DNA of 64,000 bases from Isoetes taiwanensis (GCA_021234155.1 JAJEKV010000040.1:6535278-6599277); one strand, 5' to 3'; counted from the stretch's first letter, positions 24,160 through 36,762 are shown. A program made the numbers and translations. The notes: generated by a model from the sequence alone, not told the origin.

Positions 24160-26950
24160 ATGATAGCGAAATTGAAAAGGGTAGTACATCCTCAAGGTAT
24201 GTTACCAAAAAATAAGGACCGATGTGCAAAATGCTATTCTTGTTATGAGAAAAGAAATTTGAATCTCGGCTCTAATCAAAGGTACTTATTTGCTTCTAGA
24301 TTCTTGCAAGATCACAGGCTATTGGAGCTTTTTGAACCTGTGATTGGTTTGCCTTCACAAGCAGTGGTCAAGCATGCAATTTTAGAAAACCTTAAAGATG
24401 GATTGGAAGAGGTAAAATGCTCTAATAGTGGTGATAAATTGGCTGCCAAGCACTCGGTTTATCAATGGTTGTGGGGAAAAATGGTGATTTGAAGCAAAGG
24501 GAATTGCTTGCAAGATGCTCAAATGCCATCCCCAAATCTTTCATATGTTTTTAGCGAAGAAAGAGAATGGCAATTGCTGGTTCAAACATTTGGGCATTAG
24601 CGGCGGGAATGCTAGATCGATCGTTTGGATGAAGAAACCAAGCTAAAAGTCATCCGATTCGGCTTAACAACACCAAGGTTTCACCAAAATACTGAGGAAT
24701 GTGAGGAAAAAAAAAGCGAGGCAATCCAGTATCTTGACATTCCTCAGGTATTAAAGCTTTTGTCAAAGAAACTATTACATTTCAGTTTCTTTGTTGTTTT
24801 CATGTACATTTTCATGCACATATGTGAACTCCTCTACTAATCTTAGTTTACTTGCTTTGATGTAGCCTTTTTTTCTGTTTTGCTTCTTTGTATTATACAT
24901 GTAAATGAGGTTTATGGGGTCATCTACTTGCTCTTGGAAGTATTTCATGTATATTATGTGATATATATGTACATAGTGTAAGGATGTAAGATTAAATGTG
25001 CCAGAAGTGAACTCCTTTGCCAATCTTAGTTTACTTGCTTTGATGTAGCCTTTTCGGTCTGTTTTACTTAATGTATTATACATGTAAATGAGGTTCATGG
25101 GGTCATCTACTTGCTCTTGGAAGTATTTCATGTATAATATGTGATATATATGTACATAGTGTAAGGATGTAGGATTAAATGTGCTATAAATTGATACTAT
25201 ACATAATCTACTGTACATATGTACCTTGAATATGTCAGATTCAATCAAATCTTTTTACATGTACAACTGATATGTACTGGTATACATAGTATTTCTTACT
25301 TATGTACTGGATATGTAAGGTATTCAATGCACAGTCTTCTCCAACTTACATATTTTCTTTTGCAATGTGCAGGCTGAGCTATATGAGCAGTTTGTGGAGG
25401 AGAATCCAGATCACGAGATGTTGGTATTAGAATGTTCGAATACACGAAACCAAGTTCTTGAGAAGGAAATTGAAGGAGAGAAACACTTATAGCATGATTG
25501 CAATTGTGATGTATGTCTTTGTTGGTACACATGATGGGGTTTGTCGGGGCACAAAAGCTTACATTTTGTAATGTTAGCACTCTTTGGAGAAATGGTTTAC
25601 CAAAAAGAGGAAAGGGAAGAGTGGCACAATCTAAGTGCATAAGGGGATTGTGAAAAATGTGGTAAGCAAAAGATTCCCTTATGTCCAAAAGAGACTGATC
25701 GAATAATGAAGATGATGTTAAATGGCGGAAACTTCTTGTTATATGGGCGAGAACTCAAGGAAGGGGCACTTCTAGAAGACTAAGATTGGTGGAGAAACAA
25801 GCGGATGCTCCTTTCATGCTATCTGCCATGTTTGATCACATGAAAAAAGTTTGTGCATCACAACTTTGCGGCTCATTGGCGAGCAAGGAATTTAGGAGAA
25901 GCATTGAGTCTAAGAGATGATTACGTGATATCGATGAGTAGACTTTGCAGAAAAATTACACATTGCGACCCTTCAAAGAAGTCTTGGTCGAACATTGGAA
26001 TCTGCGGACCGGATCACTATTTTGGTACACATCACTCTCTTCAAGGTAAATGGTAAGTTTCTTGAAGGCTGTTCACTTATATGTTTACGATGATAGAAGT
26101 CATGACACACATTTTTGTACAACATGCATTTCAACTTCATCTTCGATGGTTGAAAGAGAATGGAGGATCTCACATGCGGTATCATCTCGTGTGGTCGGAT
26201 GGTTGTCTTTGCTTTCGGTTCAAATCGAAGATCATTCTACTTCATATCACGGGTACCATTGTCGACATGGCATTAGTGTACAATGGAATTTCTTCGGATC
26301 AGGGGCATGGGAAGGGGAACATGATGGAGAGGCTGCCAAGGCCAAGCAACTCTTGGCCCGATGAGCAAAGAAGAGAGCATGGGATTGAAATAAAGGGTGC
26401 TCATGATGCTGTGTTGTTTTGAGAAACAAGAAATCTCAAGTTAAGTAGAGTGTATTGGGAAGTGAAGGAGGCTGAGATTGATGGGTCAAAGCCATTTGAT
26501 GTGCAACCCCTTCACGGTGTCCAAAGGCGGCCTTTGTGTATCTTCCATAAGTCCGGAGGACCCAACCTTCTTGATGGTTAGACCACTATCTTGTTTTTGC
26601 GGTGCACATAAACTTTGAATGGCATGTGAGTCTATTCAACAACGTGGAAAGTGGACATTGAAGAAGCTAGTCCCATGTGCACATCTTTGAAGGTGAGAAT
26701 TGGAATCGAAAAGCGCAATGTTTGCAAATGAGGTAGAGGAGTTACATGATGTGATCTGGTTTGGTGATAATTTTGCTTCTTTTGCTCTTCACGGTAATGA
26801 GGAAGATGTGCCATACTATGTTCTTGCTTGCACTAGAGAAAAGCATGTATTGGATCAAGCAGTCATTGATGATTACAAGAATGAGCATCATGCGGTGACG
26901 CAGATCATATCGCTTACTATTATCGAAATTGCCAAGTTGCCATAACAAAT
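24160..26950 (+). pseudogene. Transposase relic of the 9.6-kb transposon
   Basis: Ordered pieces in several frames: a Cys-rich CAKCYSC region with LGSNQRYLFASRFLQDHRLL (24160-24492), TKLKVIRFGLTTPRFHQN (24625-24747), an intron 24748-25372 (GT...CAG), AELYEQFVEENPDHEMLVLE (25373 on), YVQHAFQ-like then LRWLKENGG and WSDGCLCFRFKSK (26110-26240), GSGAWEGEHDG / GHGKGNMMER in overlapping frames (26300), and a C-terminal block DDVPYYVLACTREKH-like (26800). The order WSDG...FKS...WNFFG(S)GHGKGEHDG occurs in transposase-like proteins of moss, fern and gymnosperm genomes. Many frameshifts and stops make this copy non-functional, or partly mis-sequenced. Confidence 0.55.
24825..25190 (+). repeat. 184-bp tandem duplication inside the transposase intron
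   Basis: gtgaactcct...aatctt agtttacttg...gtacatagtgtaaggatgta occurs twice in a row (about 24825-25008 and 25009-25190) at over 90 percent identity by eye. The two units carry the same splice-neutral AT-rich content, so the intron was simply lengthened. Confidence 0.8.
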
Positions 26951-28349
26951 ATAAGTTGTTGGATGATAGAGAAGTATTGGTGCGGTAGAGTCTCGTTATT
27001 GGAGCTAAATTTCCCATGAAGAAGATAAATCCGCAGGGGTTAAAAGGTGCTAGTGCAGCTTTTTGCATTGTCCGATGATGTGCATGAGATGTTGCTAGGA
27101 AGTCTTCCCTAAATGGTGGATGCCTTGGATTAGAAGAAGGCTTTGAATTTGCATGCTTTGTATTGTGTTACTTTTTGAATTGAATTGAATTTGCGGTGGT
27201 TTGTCTTGTGTGAACTACTGGTTTGTAAAATATAGCATGGAACATGTTGAAGTTCAAATCGTAGACAAGTGCAAAAGGTACACATAATTATATTTCTGGA
27301 GCAAATAGTACGGTGTACACACTTAATAACTTAAGAAGGGGCCTAATCACTATGTCATTTGGAACACAATATCTCGATTACTATTGCATCATGCACGCCT
27401 TTCTTCCAACGGTTTTCGATTTACATGTGTCTTTGCGGTAGCACTTCTTTGTTGGGCATTCTCGGCTATTGGAAGGCGGTCCACCCTATTGGGCGATCAA
27501 CTACTTACGCAAAGGATGGTCTCCCCAAGGATTATGTAGTAAACCTTGGATTGCAAAATAGATTTAGCAAATTGCTTTCGAGTATCACAATCATCGATTC
27601 TCTCAACCATTTCCCAAAGCTCGGGGGAAGCATGGTATTCGACCTTGGATTAGTCCCCGGCCAAAGATATTGGGAACTTAGATTTCTTTCTTCTAGATCA
27701 GTTGGTTGAAGATCTACTTCAGCTGGTTGAAGAATTTGACACTTGTTTTGTGGATCATTCCTTACACCTACAATGCATACAAAATTATTAGTATATCATG
27801 TGAAAGCTTAAGCAGTATTACCTAAGTTATGTACATACGACTGTATTGCAAAAGCTCTACAACATACAACATCTAAGCATAATTGTATTACCTAAGTTAG
27901 ATACATACATACGAAGATGTGCCCGTGTCCTCGACTTGTTTGCTATCGATGTACCCGGCACACTCATCTTGTACCCCACCTTCATCATCTTCACTAGATT
28001 CTTCTATTATTGTAAAAATCTCTTCAACGTGTGATGCTAGGCTTCTTAATTAGCAAGCAACCTCTATTGCAAAAGCTCCATAAACTATCAATGTCTTCAC
28101 CATATTGAGATTTTATGCATTTCCTCTTGTGTCATTGTATGCACGAGAAGTATCAAATTGATGCTCTTGGACATAAGTGGTAAAGTCATTTGCATTCTTC
28201 AAACCTACAAACCCAGTCAAATAGCCAACACAAATCTTTGTCTTCACCGGTTAGCACAGGGATGCCATCTTGGTATCACGGCAAGAGCAACCCTCATTGA
28301 AGATACATTTGAAAGGAAGGTCGATAATCATAACACATCTATTTCCATT
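26951..28349. other. Middle of the transposon, no assigned gene
   Basis: A 116-residue plus-strand ORF at 27359-27709 has no motif I know. The rest is short ORFs between the transposase and protease genes. Confidence 0.35.
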
Positions 28350-31300
28350 ATTACGGATACTTGAGGAGTGGAATATCAAAAGGGAAAAGAAATATATACG
28401 TCCCATCATTGGCCTCTAAGAAGAGGGTCCAACATCTATTGCCACCATAAATGAATTTAAATCTTGGTATGCCTTGCTCATACAACTTGTCTACAATGGC
28501 TGTATCGAACATCCAAGGGAAGATCGACCAAGCGATAAATCCCAATGGTTGGAACACCAAGATTACAACAATGATTTCGACAATGGACGACAAAAAAGAA
28601 GACTCCATCGGTGGTGGATTGGCACTTGAGTGCCATTATAGTCACCGGGTGCTGATTTACAATAGTAACCCAAAATGCCTTGGAGATCAAATATAATAAG
28701 CCCAAATAAGTAATCCAGGGCGCTTAGGTTAGCCATACATCTAACGACCAAGCATAAGGATAAGATGAAAGTCTAAACTAATTCTAGTTTTTAACCCTTG
28801 ATAGAAATTAAAGCGTTGCAAACAATTTCTTATTCAAATAAATTTCAAAGTACAATAGTCAATTAGCTTTAAATTCCATAAGTTGGAATGAGTTTAACTA
28901 CCACTCTTCCGCCCAGGCCCAGTGACAACTTGTTTTGTCTCATCTCTTCTTCTCAAACCATATTCAATCATGGCTTTTATTAATACATTTCTTTTGCCAA
29001 GTGCAAAATCCTTGTCGAACCATGTTGATGAAAAAAACAAAAACACAAGAATTAAGATCCGCTACAATAAAACATCCCAAAAGATTTATGTGAAATATAA
29101 GAACAACTCACCATGCTTTTAGAATTCACTTGGGCATCCACAAAAGCTTGCATAAAGGCCATCACATAAAGACCGCAGCTTACATTATCTGGTTGTTGTG
29201 GAACCTCTGGAATAGTTTCCTTCTTCACTGCATTCTTCACATATAATTCGACTCTCGTGAGCTAGAGTTGGTTAGATATGTGATGACATCCTTATGAAGC
29301 ACACACACAAATGAGAACATGCAACTAAGATTTAAGCAAGCAAAGGTGGTACATATCTTGAAAGAAAATGCTCACATATTTAGGAGTTTGTTTGTCCACC
29401 ATTATACCCAGTCATGGAGTTCAACACAATAATTGCGGGAGAAGCCATTGAGGTGGTAATGCAAATTTTTCTGAACTCTAAAACAAAAATCACCAAAACA
29501 TGATGGGCGGGGTCCTCAACTTGAATGGAACCATAATATCTTTGGCATTTACTAACAACAATGCCTTGTAGCCCTTTCTCAACGCACTTACACTTTGACC
29601 GTCCCATACTATTAGCATCCGGGGCTAATCTTTTAAATGCTGCCCGATAAGTCAAAAAGTTTTCTGAAGGAAGAAAAAAGAAGACATCTCGCCATTTGGA
29701 TGTCAATGTGCTGCTCACATACCTTTCGAATATGTCTAAATGTTTGTTAGACATGTACCTATCTTTAAACAATGTCTCCACCACGATTTTTGTTGACCTT
29801 AATGGAGGTTCGGCTTGGAACGGATAGAATGGAACCATTGTCCGAAGGTTATCCATGTCAATTTGCAAACCAAGCATCAATGGTAACTAGCATAAAACAC
29901 ATATTTACTAATCCAATTACACTTACAGTTTGCTCAACCGATGTCCGGCTTCTAGTTCTCTTAGTGGCCGCGACACCTTTGTATCTTTTCTTTTTTTGAC
30001 TCTTTCGTTCACACCACTATCTCAGATCACGTTCTATCCTCAGATTCCTCCTTCTCTTGCTTCACCACAACCACACTTTGCTTCATATCGTAGCCACATT
30101 CTCCACTAAAATTTCTTCATTACCGGTTGTATATGTTCTGTCTTACATGATTCTTCAATCTTTTCGATTGTAGTTCCAACTAAGGCCATAGATCCACTAG
30201 TTTCCTCTGTTTTACGCGAATAATAAAATGTATGAACATGCAATAACTAAATGCAATAAGTAAAATTTGACTTACCACTTGAAAACAACATTTCAAGTTC
30301 GATTACGATGATGTGGCATTGGCTTTAGAATTGGTACCTTCTGCACATTGTCTGCAACTGTTTTCTTGGGAGTGTCGAAGACCTCTACAATAATATCTTT
30401 TTTCTTTAGAGTGTCGAGAGACCTCATTGTTCTCCTCCTTTCTGGTTCCAGTACTACAAGATAACTCATTGTCAACAACGGCAGATAAACATCAAGAAAA
30501 TGTAGAAATTAAACTAATATGGACACACACCTATCTTGCCACATTCAGCCCTTTGCTTCAGGAGCTCAATTTGTTGTGCATATGAAGCTACAATTGTAAC
30601 TTTGCTTGTGACAAGCGTATCTGTATTAAAAAATGAGCTCAATTTGCTTCCTTATAAAATCCAAAAATTCATTTAAAACTAATTACTTACTTGATGTTCC
30701 TTTTCCTCCTCTCTCATGCTCGCTACAAAAATGTTTGAATGTGTTGAGGTGACCTAGATGTGGGCGGGGTTGACTTATCATGCTTCCCTCCATAATAATC
30801 ATCTACACAACTTGAAAAATCAAGTGTCTTTCTTGGGGAGGATCTACTCTGTTCTTGCCGCATCATCACATAATGAGGTGAAATTGAAATACATATGAAA
30901 ATACCATAACCACATATCACATACCTTTCTCGGCTTCTTTATACTACCCATGTCACCGCAAGAATGAAAGCATTACCAATAATAACTAGATGACTGAAAG
31001 AAATGTACAATCCGGAAAAGCAATGTACAATCCAATTCCAAATGTATTCCATGTATCGTAGATTGCGAAATATATACAGTTTTATGTACACACATCCAAA
31101 TGTAGAAAGCTTCCTAGAAAAAAGAATTCATAAATGCATTCCATGTAGTCTGTATTAGATATATTAGATATATGTATTTGGTTGGAGCCAACGTAGAAAA
31201 AGCTTTTTGGAAATTTGTAATTGCATTAAAATGTATCATAGAGTACAAAGATGTATCAAAATGTCCCCGGTAGAAGACCACATGTTATACAAATGTACAC

Positions 31301-32820
31301 ACAGTGCGTTACCTACTTATCCTATTTTCTTAGTACATAAAAGTAACTCCTCAATATTATCGGCAACATCGTACACCATGCACATTAATAATATGCATGT
31401 ACTAAGATGATGTTTACACCCGACCTAGAAAAGCAAAACGATCCAACCCTACAAATCTTCACTTCAACCTACATTTTAAAACCCAAATGTAATTAATATA
31501 CTACGGAACAATTAACGACAACCAATGCACAACTTCTAACTAATATCCATCTACCAATCTTACACCAACTAATAAAGAAAGACATGAAAGAAATCGAATA
31601 TGCATGCTTACCTTTTCCAATCAGCCCCAATGCACGAGGTAGATTCACATCCCATGTGCGCTGGTACCATGCTAGCTTGTTCCTTGTGCTAGCAAGATAG
31701 GAGATACATAATAGGCAAAGAAGGATGTCTGCAAGAGATGTCAATACCACTTGGGGAGGAACCAAAACATCTTTTCGCAATTTGTGCGGGGATCAAAACC
31801 AAAGATTTGGTCGCTCTGCAATCGAAATCAAAGAAAGAGGAGGAGGTGCAAGCTAAGGACCGAGGAGTGATCTAAGAACTCCCTCAACTCCAAAATCTTT
31901 GTGTCCCCCTCCTCAATTGCTCTCTTCTTTGAAGACCTTAAATTGAGTTCGAATCTAGGCGCCTCAACTTTCGGATGCTTTTTGCTTCCACTTCCTTGCT
32001 AAGCTCAGCTAGATCCCGCCCCGCTTTGCTCTTCTCAGAATTGCATCCTCCACCTTCCATTTTATGTGCTCAAACTTCATAGCACTACCGTCACTTCCAT
32101 CCATCTGCTGTTGAAATGCCTCCAACTCGACATCAGTTCAAGTAATTAGTCTCTACCTCATGGACTAGCTTTGAATATCCCCGCCCCTTTCCCCTTCCCT
32201 ATGCTTCAAAGTCTCCGTATAGGCTGCGGTCTCGTCTCACAGAAATTCAAATCTCCTTACATATGCTTTCCTTCAAAGAGGATCTGCTCTCAAGAAATAC
32301 ATTCAAACTGTCGTCCTCTTTTTTGTAGAAAGTATCATAGGACTTGTGGCCCTTGGCATTCTTTGGACTTGATCATTACAACTTCATCAAAACCTCAGTT
32401 CTTTGACCTTGCTTTTAGTCGTAGCTGTTTTTTAACATCATCCCAATCAACCGATTCACCTTTTAAGTGTAAGGCAAATGCTCTAGCAAAATACAGGGGA
32501 ACATAGTGATTACATACATCTTTCCTACCGAATGCAAACTCATACCACTTAAAAAAATTCTGCCGGTCTTCCAACTTCACCCGGCTCATCCTTGTACCCA
32601 CGTGCACTGTAGGTTCCTTAGATCCCCAAACTGGTCACTAAAGAGTTGTACTCTGCAAATTTTCCTTGAATTTCATATTCGCGGATCCCTTCTTGAAAAA
32701 TCATGGTCCTCCTTGTCTGCAGCGGGGACTTCCGGACTTCAAATGTGTCCCCTTTGGAAGCCCCGGGAGATTTTCTTGGACCGATGCGGGGGCAGCACTC
32801 TTCTTTGGTGTCTTTGCCAT
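28350..32820 (-). pseudogene. Ulp1/C48 cysteine-protease gene of the transposon, broken
   Basis: The start is ATG 32820 (MAKTPKKSAAPASVQENLPG), then after a frame change FFKWYEFAFGRKDVC and FARAFALHLKGESVDWDDV (32395-32560). Farther on, at 29390-29880, comes AHHVLVIFVLEF ... IIVLNSMTG, matching the His/Asp part of Ulp1 (HW...DSL; here the Asp is Asn). At 29100-29240 VPQQPDNVSCGLYVMAFMQA carries the Gln and catalytic Cys. Introns probably separate these blocks. A tail at 28351-28608 contains YGGNRCWTLFLEANDGTY. Ulp1 enzymes cleave SUMO or NEDD8-like modifiers; the role inside transposons is unknown. The Asp loss and frame breaks suggest an inactive copy. Confidence 0.6.
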
Positions 32821-33199
32821 TGTCTATACCTGCAATGCAACAAGAAATATCTTTTAATTGTCCTAAAGGTGCAACAACTGAGCTTGCACATGTAAACAAA
32901 ACCCTAAAGTAATAAATTAACAAAAAAAAAAAACTAGGGAAGAAGACGATTGTACCTTTGATTTGTTGAGAATGGCCAGCGACTTTAAGAAGAAAGCGTG
33001 CTTTAGTCGCTTTAGAGATCGAGGTGCGGATCGCAGGGTAAAAGCGGAGAGATCAAATGACAAAGAAACAAGAACGGGAAGAAAGAATTGGAGGAATTTT
33101 CGATATGCCTATTTTCGGCCGAAAAAAAAAAACAAAATTCACGTTAATTATTATACATTTCTAAAAATGTATATGTATTAAAATGACCCAATATTTTAT

Positions 33200-33219
33200 C
33201 ACCCTAACGTGCTTTTACC
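33200..33219 (-). repeat. Right terminal inverted repeat of the 9.6-kb transposon
   Basis: Exact inverted copy of the left end, directly followed by the second CTACAG target copy. Confidence 0.9.
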
Positions 33220-34180
33220 CTACAGAAGTGAGGCCTATGTGTTGCCTGTGAAGCCGAAGCTTGAGTTAAGGCTGACTCAGGTGACTAGTGCACCCAAGAG
33301 CACGCCCCTTCCCAAGTATCCAATAACTGGTGACGAGGAGATAGATATGAAAACAAAGAAAAAATATTTAGAGTATTTTACAGGTAAGCCCAAGTTCTCT
33401 TGGGCAGCAATGGATGATGACTTCGTCCACAAGAGCCAAGCAAAGACTTCCTATGTATATGCAATGGTAAAGGAGCTGGTTCCAATGGACGGTTGTGTCC
33501 TTGATTTTTTTTCGGCAGGCACAACTTCTAGAGTTGCTCTGATGCAGGGGAAACACAGTGTTTCATTCGAATATGATGATAAGATATGCCGTTTCCTTCG
33601 ATCTTTCTTCGAGACTTTAGAGAAGATGACACGGCCTGCAAATGAAGAGGAAGAAGAAAATGCAGTGCCGGATAAGCCAAGCAGTTCAGATATTCCAGAC
33701 ATCAAAATCACTCAGGAGACAGATCCTAGCAAGATGGATGAAATACGGGATGCTCTGGATCAAAAAAGCTTCGAAGAGAGGTTACAAGAAACCCGGGCAT
33801 TGTTAGAACAAACAGAAAAAGCAACTGCTGAGCTCGATCCACAATTCAAGAAGCTGGAGGCTCTCAACAAAAATTTTGAGAAGACCCTGCCAGTAATAAC
33901 AGGTTCTGTCGAAAAACCACTTCATAATTTCGAATATATTGGAGTGTCTGGAGGCACATCTGGAAGTGGGAGACTGGATGGCGATCCTTCACCAAAGAGA
34001 CTGAAGTTGGTTAGGCCTACAGAGTACTCAGAGGCATTGGCAGAAGAATTGCTGGATACTCCACAGATCTCACAGCGTGTGCAAGAGATAGTTGTTGCTA
34101 TGGATGTGGATATTTCGAACACCACAGGATATACGAAATCGATACATCACAAACCATTGCAGCAGGAAATGAACAAGTGA

Positions 34181-34680
34181 GAAGAATAGCAGCAGAGCTT
34201 GGCTTAAATATAGAATCTGTGCCAGAAACTCAGTGAGAATGTCTATCATATGAAAAATTTATTGTAAAACTTTTCTGAATATATATGAATCCACCAATTT
34301 TGCGGAATTTACTTGTCTAAAAGATCACGATCGCGTTTATTCCGACAAGATTTGCCTTTTATTTAGATAGATATTACTTAGTTCTAAGCAATGAATTTGT
34401 TATACTTTGCCTGCTTACTTGTCCAACTCGCCATGGCGATCTTTGGGAGCATTAGTAATGCTTTTCGAACTTAATAATTAATGTCATCCGACCTCGAGGC
34501 CATAAGTGTACAGACGATTTTTGGCGACTATAATTTTATTGAGCTGATTTACTAATTTGAAATGCTTCATTGTGCTTGCTTACAACCATTTTTTACTTTG
34601 CCCGAGGTGATCGCGACCTATTTCGTGGTCAAACGAGAAAATGAAATTTCTCTAATTAATGAAATCTTGATTTACTCTTC
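34181..34680. other. Downstream flank of the methyltransferase-like gene
   Basis: The reading past the stop at 34180 could continue in another frame for about 18 residues (RRIAAELGLNIESVPETQ). Beyond that no gene and no obvious terminal repeat is seen. Confidence 0.35.
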
Positions 34681-35023
34681 CAGGGGTTTTTCAACCCTTT
34701 AGAGAATGGAGGTTTTTTTTAAGGTATGCATCGAAATGGTTAAGCGCAAGGATTTGCTATTGAGATAATACGGTGAAAACATATTTGTCCAATAAAATGT
34801 CAAGGTATAAAAATTTACATATTGTTATATTTACATTTAACATACATTAGGATAAATCCAATGGTGTGGGAGACCATAACCTTCTTATCACTATGTGCTC
34901 TTCAGGTTGTAAAAAAATATTAAATGACTTTTGCCACTTGGTTGGATGCAAAAAAATCAAGATATTTCAGATGCATTACTATAGCAATTTAAAGAAGAGT
35001 CATGTTGTTTCTATTACTCCCTC

Positions 35024-36762
35024 TTTTTTTTTTTTTTTTTTTTTTGGAAGAATGAACAAACTTTATACTAATAGGAAGATGCTAATACAATGGGAAGTCA
35101 AGGCAGGTTGAGGTAACCCCAAACCTCATCCTTAATATCTGGACGTAATTTCGAAGCCCAAACTGATCATACAGACGAGATTTTATCTCTTGGTGGAGGC
35201 CCGCAGAAGGGGTGTTCAAACCTTGGAAGACCAGATGGTATCTGCGCTTCTAAATCACCCAACAAACCAATCCCCTGCAGATATTGAATGCCCACTTCTT
35301 GAAGCGAGGCCATCTGTCAGGGTAGATGACCAAGAAAATATGCTGACTCGTGAGGCGAGTACGAAAGGAAAAGCGTATAGCTGACCAGATGCGAGAGAGA
35401 TCATTACAAAGTAGAAAGCAATGCTCAATTGATTCAGATGCACCCTTGAAGACTGGACACAGAGGACTGATATTTGGCTTGAAGGAGTGAACACGAAGAT
35501 TAGTCCTCAATGCTCTATGCACAGAATGCTGAGCCTTAAGGTGGATTATGCCCGCTGAGTCTTTGGGTGGACCATGGAGGCTAAAGGAGTCGGTCGAGTC
35601 AGGGAATTGAGGCAACAGTACCCACAAAAAGGGAGAGGAGGTTTGGGACCAATTATGCGGATGCAAAGTAAGCAATGAGCTGACATCTTTTGAAGGTTTG
35701 AGAACTCTAGAAAGGAAAGTAGAAGCATGCTGAGATGGCTTCAAGGGATAGAAGAGAGCCCAAGGCAGACAAGGGACCAGGGAAGACTTGTAAGGCCTTG
35801 ACAAGCAACCGCATGCCACATGACTGCGTCTGATCGAAGAGAATTCTCCATATGAACTTTGGGTTTACTACCTTGTTATGGATCATACCAAGACAACCAT
35901 CCCTCTTAGAGCGCACACACTTCTTCTATGCTACTTTGACCATTGCTCCCTTTTCGTTACCACCCCAAACAAAGTTACGTATAATGGTCTGTATCTCTTT
36001 GAAGTTTGAGAATGGAGCTAACAAAGCAGAAGTGACATAGACATAACTGTTATTTAGAATAGACTTAGCGACCGTTGGTGACCTGTGTACGCCTTGCCAT
36101 AGAGAGCGATGCCTTACCAAAGTAGATGCCGCTAAAGGCCTAAGATAACCTGATCCCAAGCCTGCATAATGTCCACCTCTATACCAAATGGCACCCCCAA
36201 AAAATTTGGTGACAGTGGTGGGCAGAACAAACTACCATGGATAGGCCCGAACGCATGCCAGCAGAGGAGTGCCCATGCCCATATGGCGCTGCACTTATGC
36301 CAGTTCAATAAAATCCCGATGCTAAGGAAAAGTGATCTAGGAGCTGCTTAGACTTGTTAAGGTTTGCTTCAAGATGCCTTCAGGAGAAGAAATGTATCAT
36401 TTGCAAACTGATTGCACACGATCTGAGAGTCATCAGCCATACCCAAGCCTTGTACAAAGGAATCATCCACTGCACACCAAAGAAGCTGTGAGAGGCCTTC
36501 TACAACAACAGTAAAAAGAAACGGGGCCAAAGGACATCCTTGTCTAATACCTCTCCCAAGAAATATGTCAAGGGTTCACCTTGGTATAGCATTGATGCCT
36601 TAGTCGACCTCAACAGCCTTCCATATTATGTCACGTAAAGTAAATCCGAAGCCCAATTTGCGCATAATCTGCAGAAGGAATGTCCAAGAGACAATGTCGT
36701 AGGCTTTGGCAAAATCCAACTTTAAGTACACTACATGTTGATCAATACGTCTTGCCCAATGC
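35024..36762 (-). mobile_element. 5'-truncated L1-type LINE
   Basis: Minus-strand element ending in a poly(A) tail (T run 35024-35045). It starts inside the RT domain (ARRxDQHVVYLKLDFAKAYD) and ends with the zinc-like HCFLLC region (CPVFKGASESIEHCFLLC) of plant L1 elements. Stops and frameshifts make it inactive. The 340 bp before the poly(A) and the LINE itself are duplicated, inverted, at 56590-58815; this copy keeps about 400 bp (35470-35810) that the other lacks. It lies directly downstream of the NPH3-like relic. Confidence 0.8.

Larger units (their letters stand above)
23618..33219. mobile_element. 9,602-bp DNA transposon with Ulp1 gene, 6-bp target duplication
   Basis: The ends are exact inverted copies of GGTAAAAGCACGTTAGGGTG (23618-23637 and 33200-33219). 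CTACAG flanks both sides (23612-23617 and 33220-33225). Without the element and one CTACAG, the host frame reads straight through (KEQGYR|SEAYV). Inside are a plus-strand transposase relic (24160-26950), unassigned ORFs (27359-27709), and a minus-strand gene with a Ulp1/C48 cysteine-protease region (28350-32820). Capture of Ulp1-like proteases is known for several plant DNA transposons (MULE, CACTA). The 6-bp duplication excludes typical MULE (8-11), CACTA (3) and hAT (8). The superfamily is not settled. Confidence 0.85.
21430..34180 (+). pseudogene. ParB-like plus beta-class amino-methyltransferase-like gene, split by a transposon
   Basis: Pieces in order: 21430-21690 (MIASKVNKPASGKGYLG), 21660-22270, intron 22271-22345, 22346-22683, intron about 22684-22748, 22749-23617, then the 9.6-kb transposon, then 33226-34180. 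The 22100-22440 part (VQTLIRSFKRCPTEVL ... FYIISGNHSIFAAQSM) has the order and GNHxxxAA motif of ParB/sulfiredoxin-like domains. From about 23390, MIFIDMRSF sits where the DPPY motif is expected; after the insertion HKSQAKTSYVYAMVKELV then GCVLDFFSAGTTSRVALMQG and FEYDDKICRFL matches the closing HPTxKP...DPFxGSGTT...GxE/D block of beta-class N4/N6 methyltransferases. ParB-methylase fusions are known from phages and bacteria. Both catalytic motifs are degenerate. A coiled, acidic tail follows. Several frame changes exist apart from the insertion. Function unknown; DNA binding is inferred. Confidence 0.55.

Noticed and set aside
23618-33219. Classification as a MULE because of the Ulp1 gene
   Set aside because: Ends are only 20 bp and the target duplication is 6 bp, not 8-11 bp; the transposase motifs do not match a MULE domain by eye.
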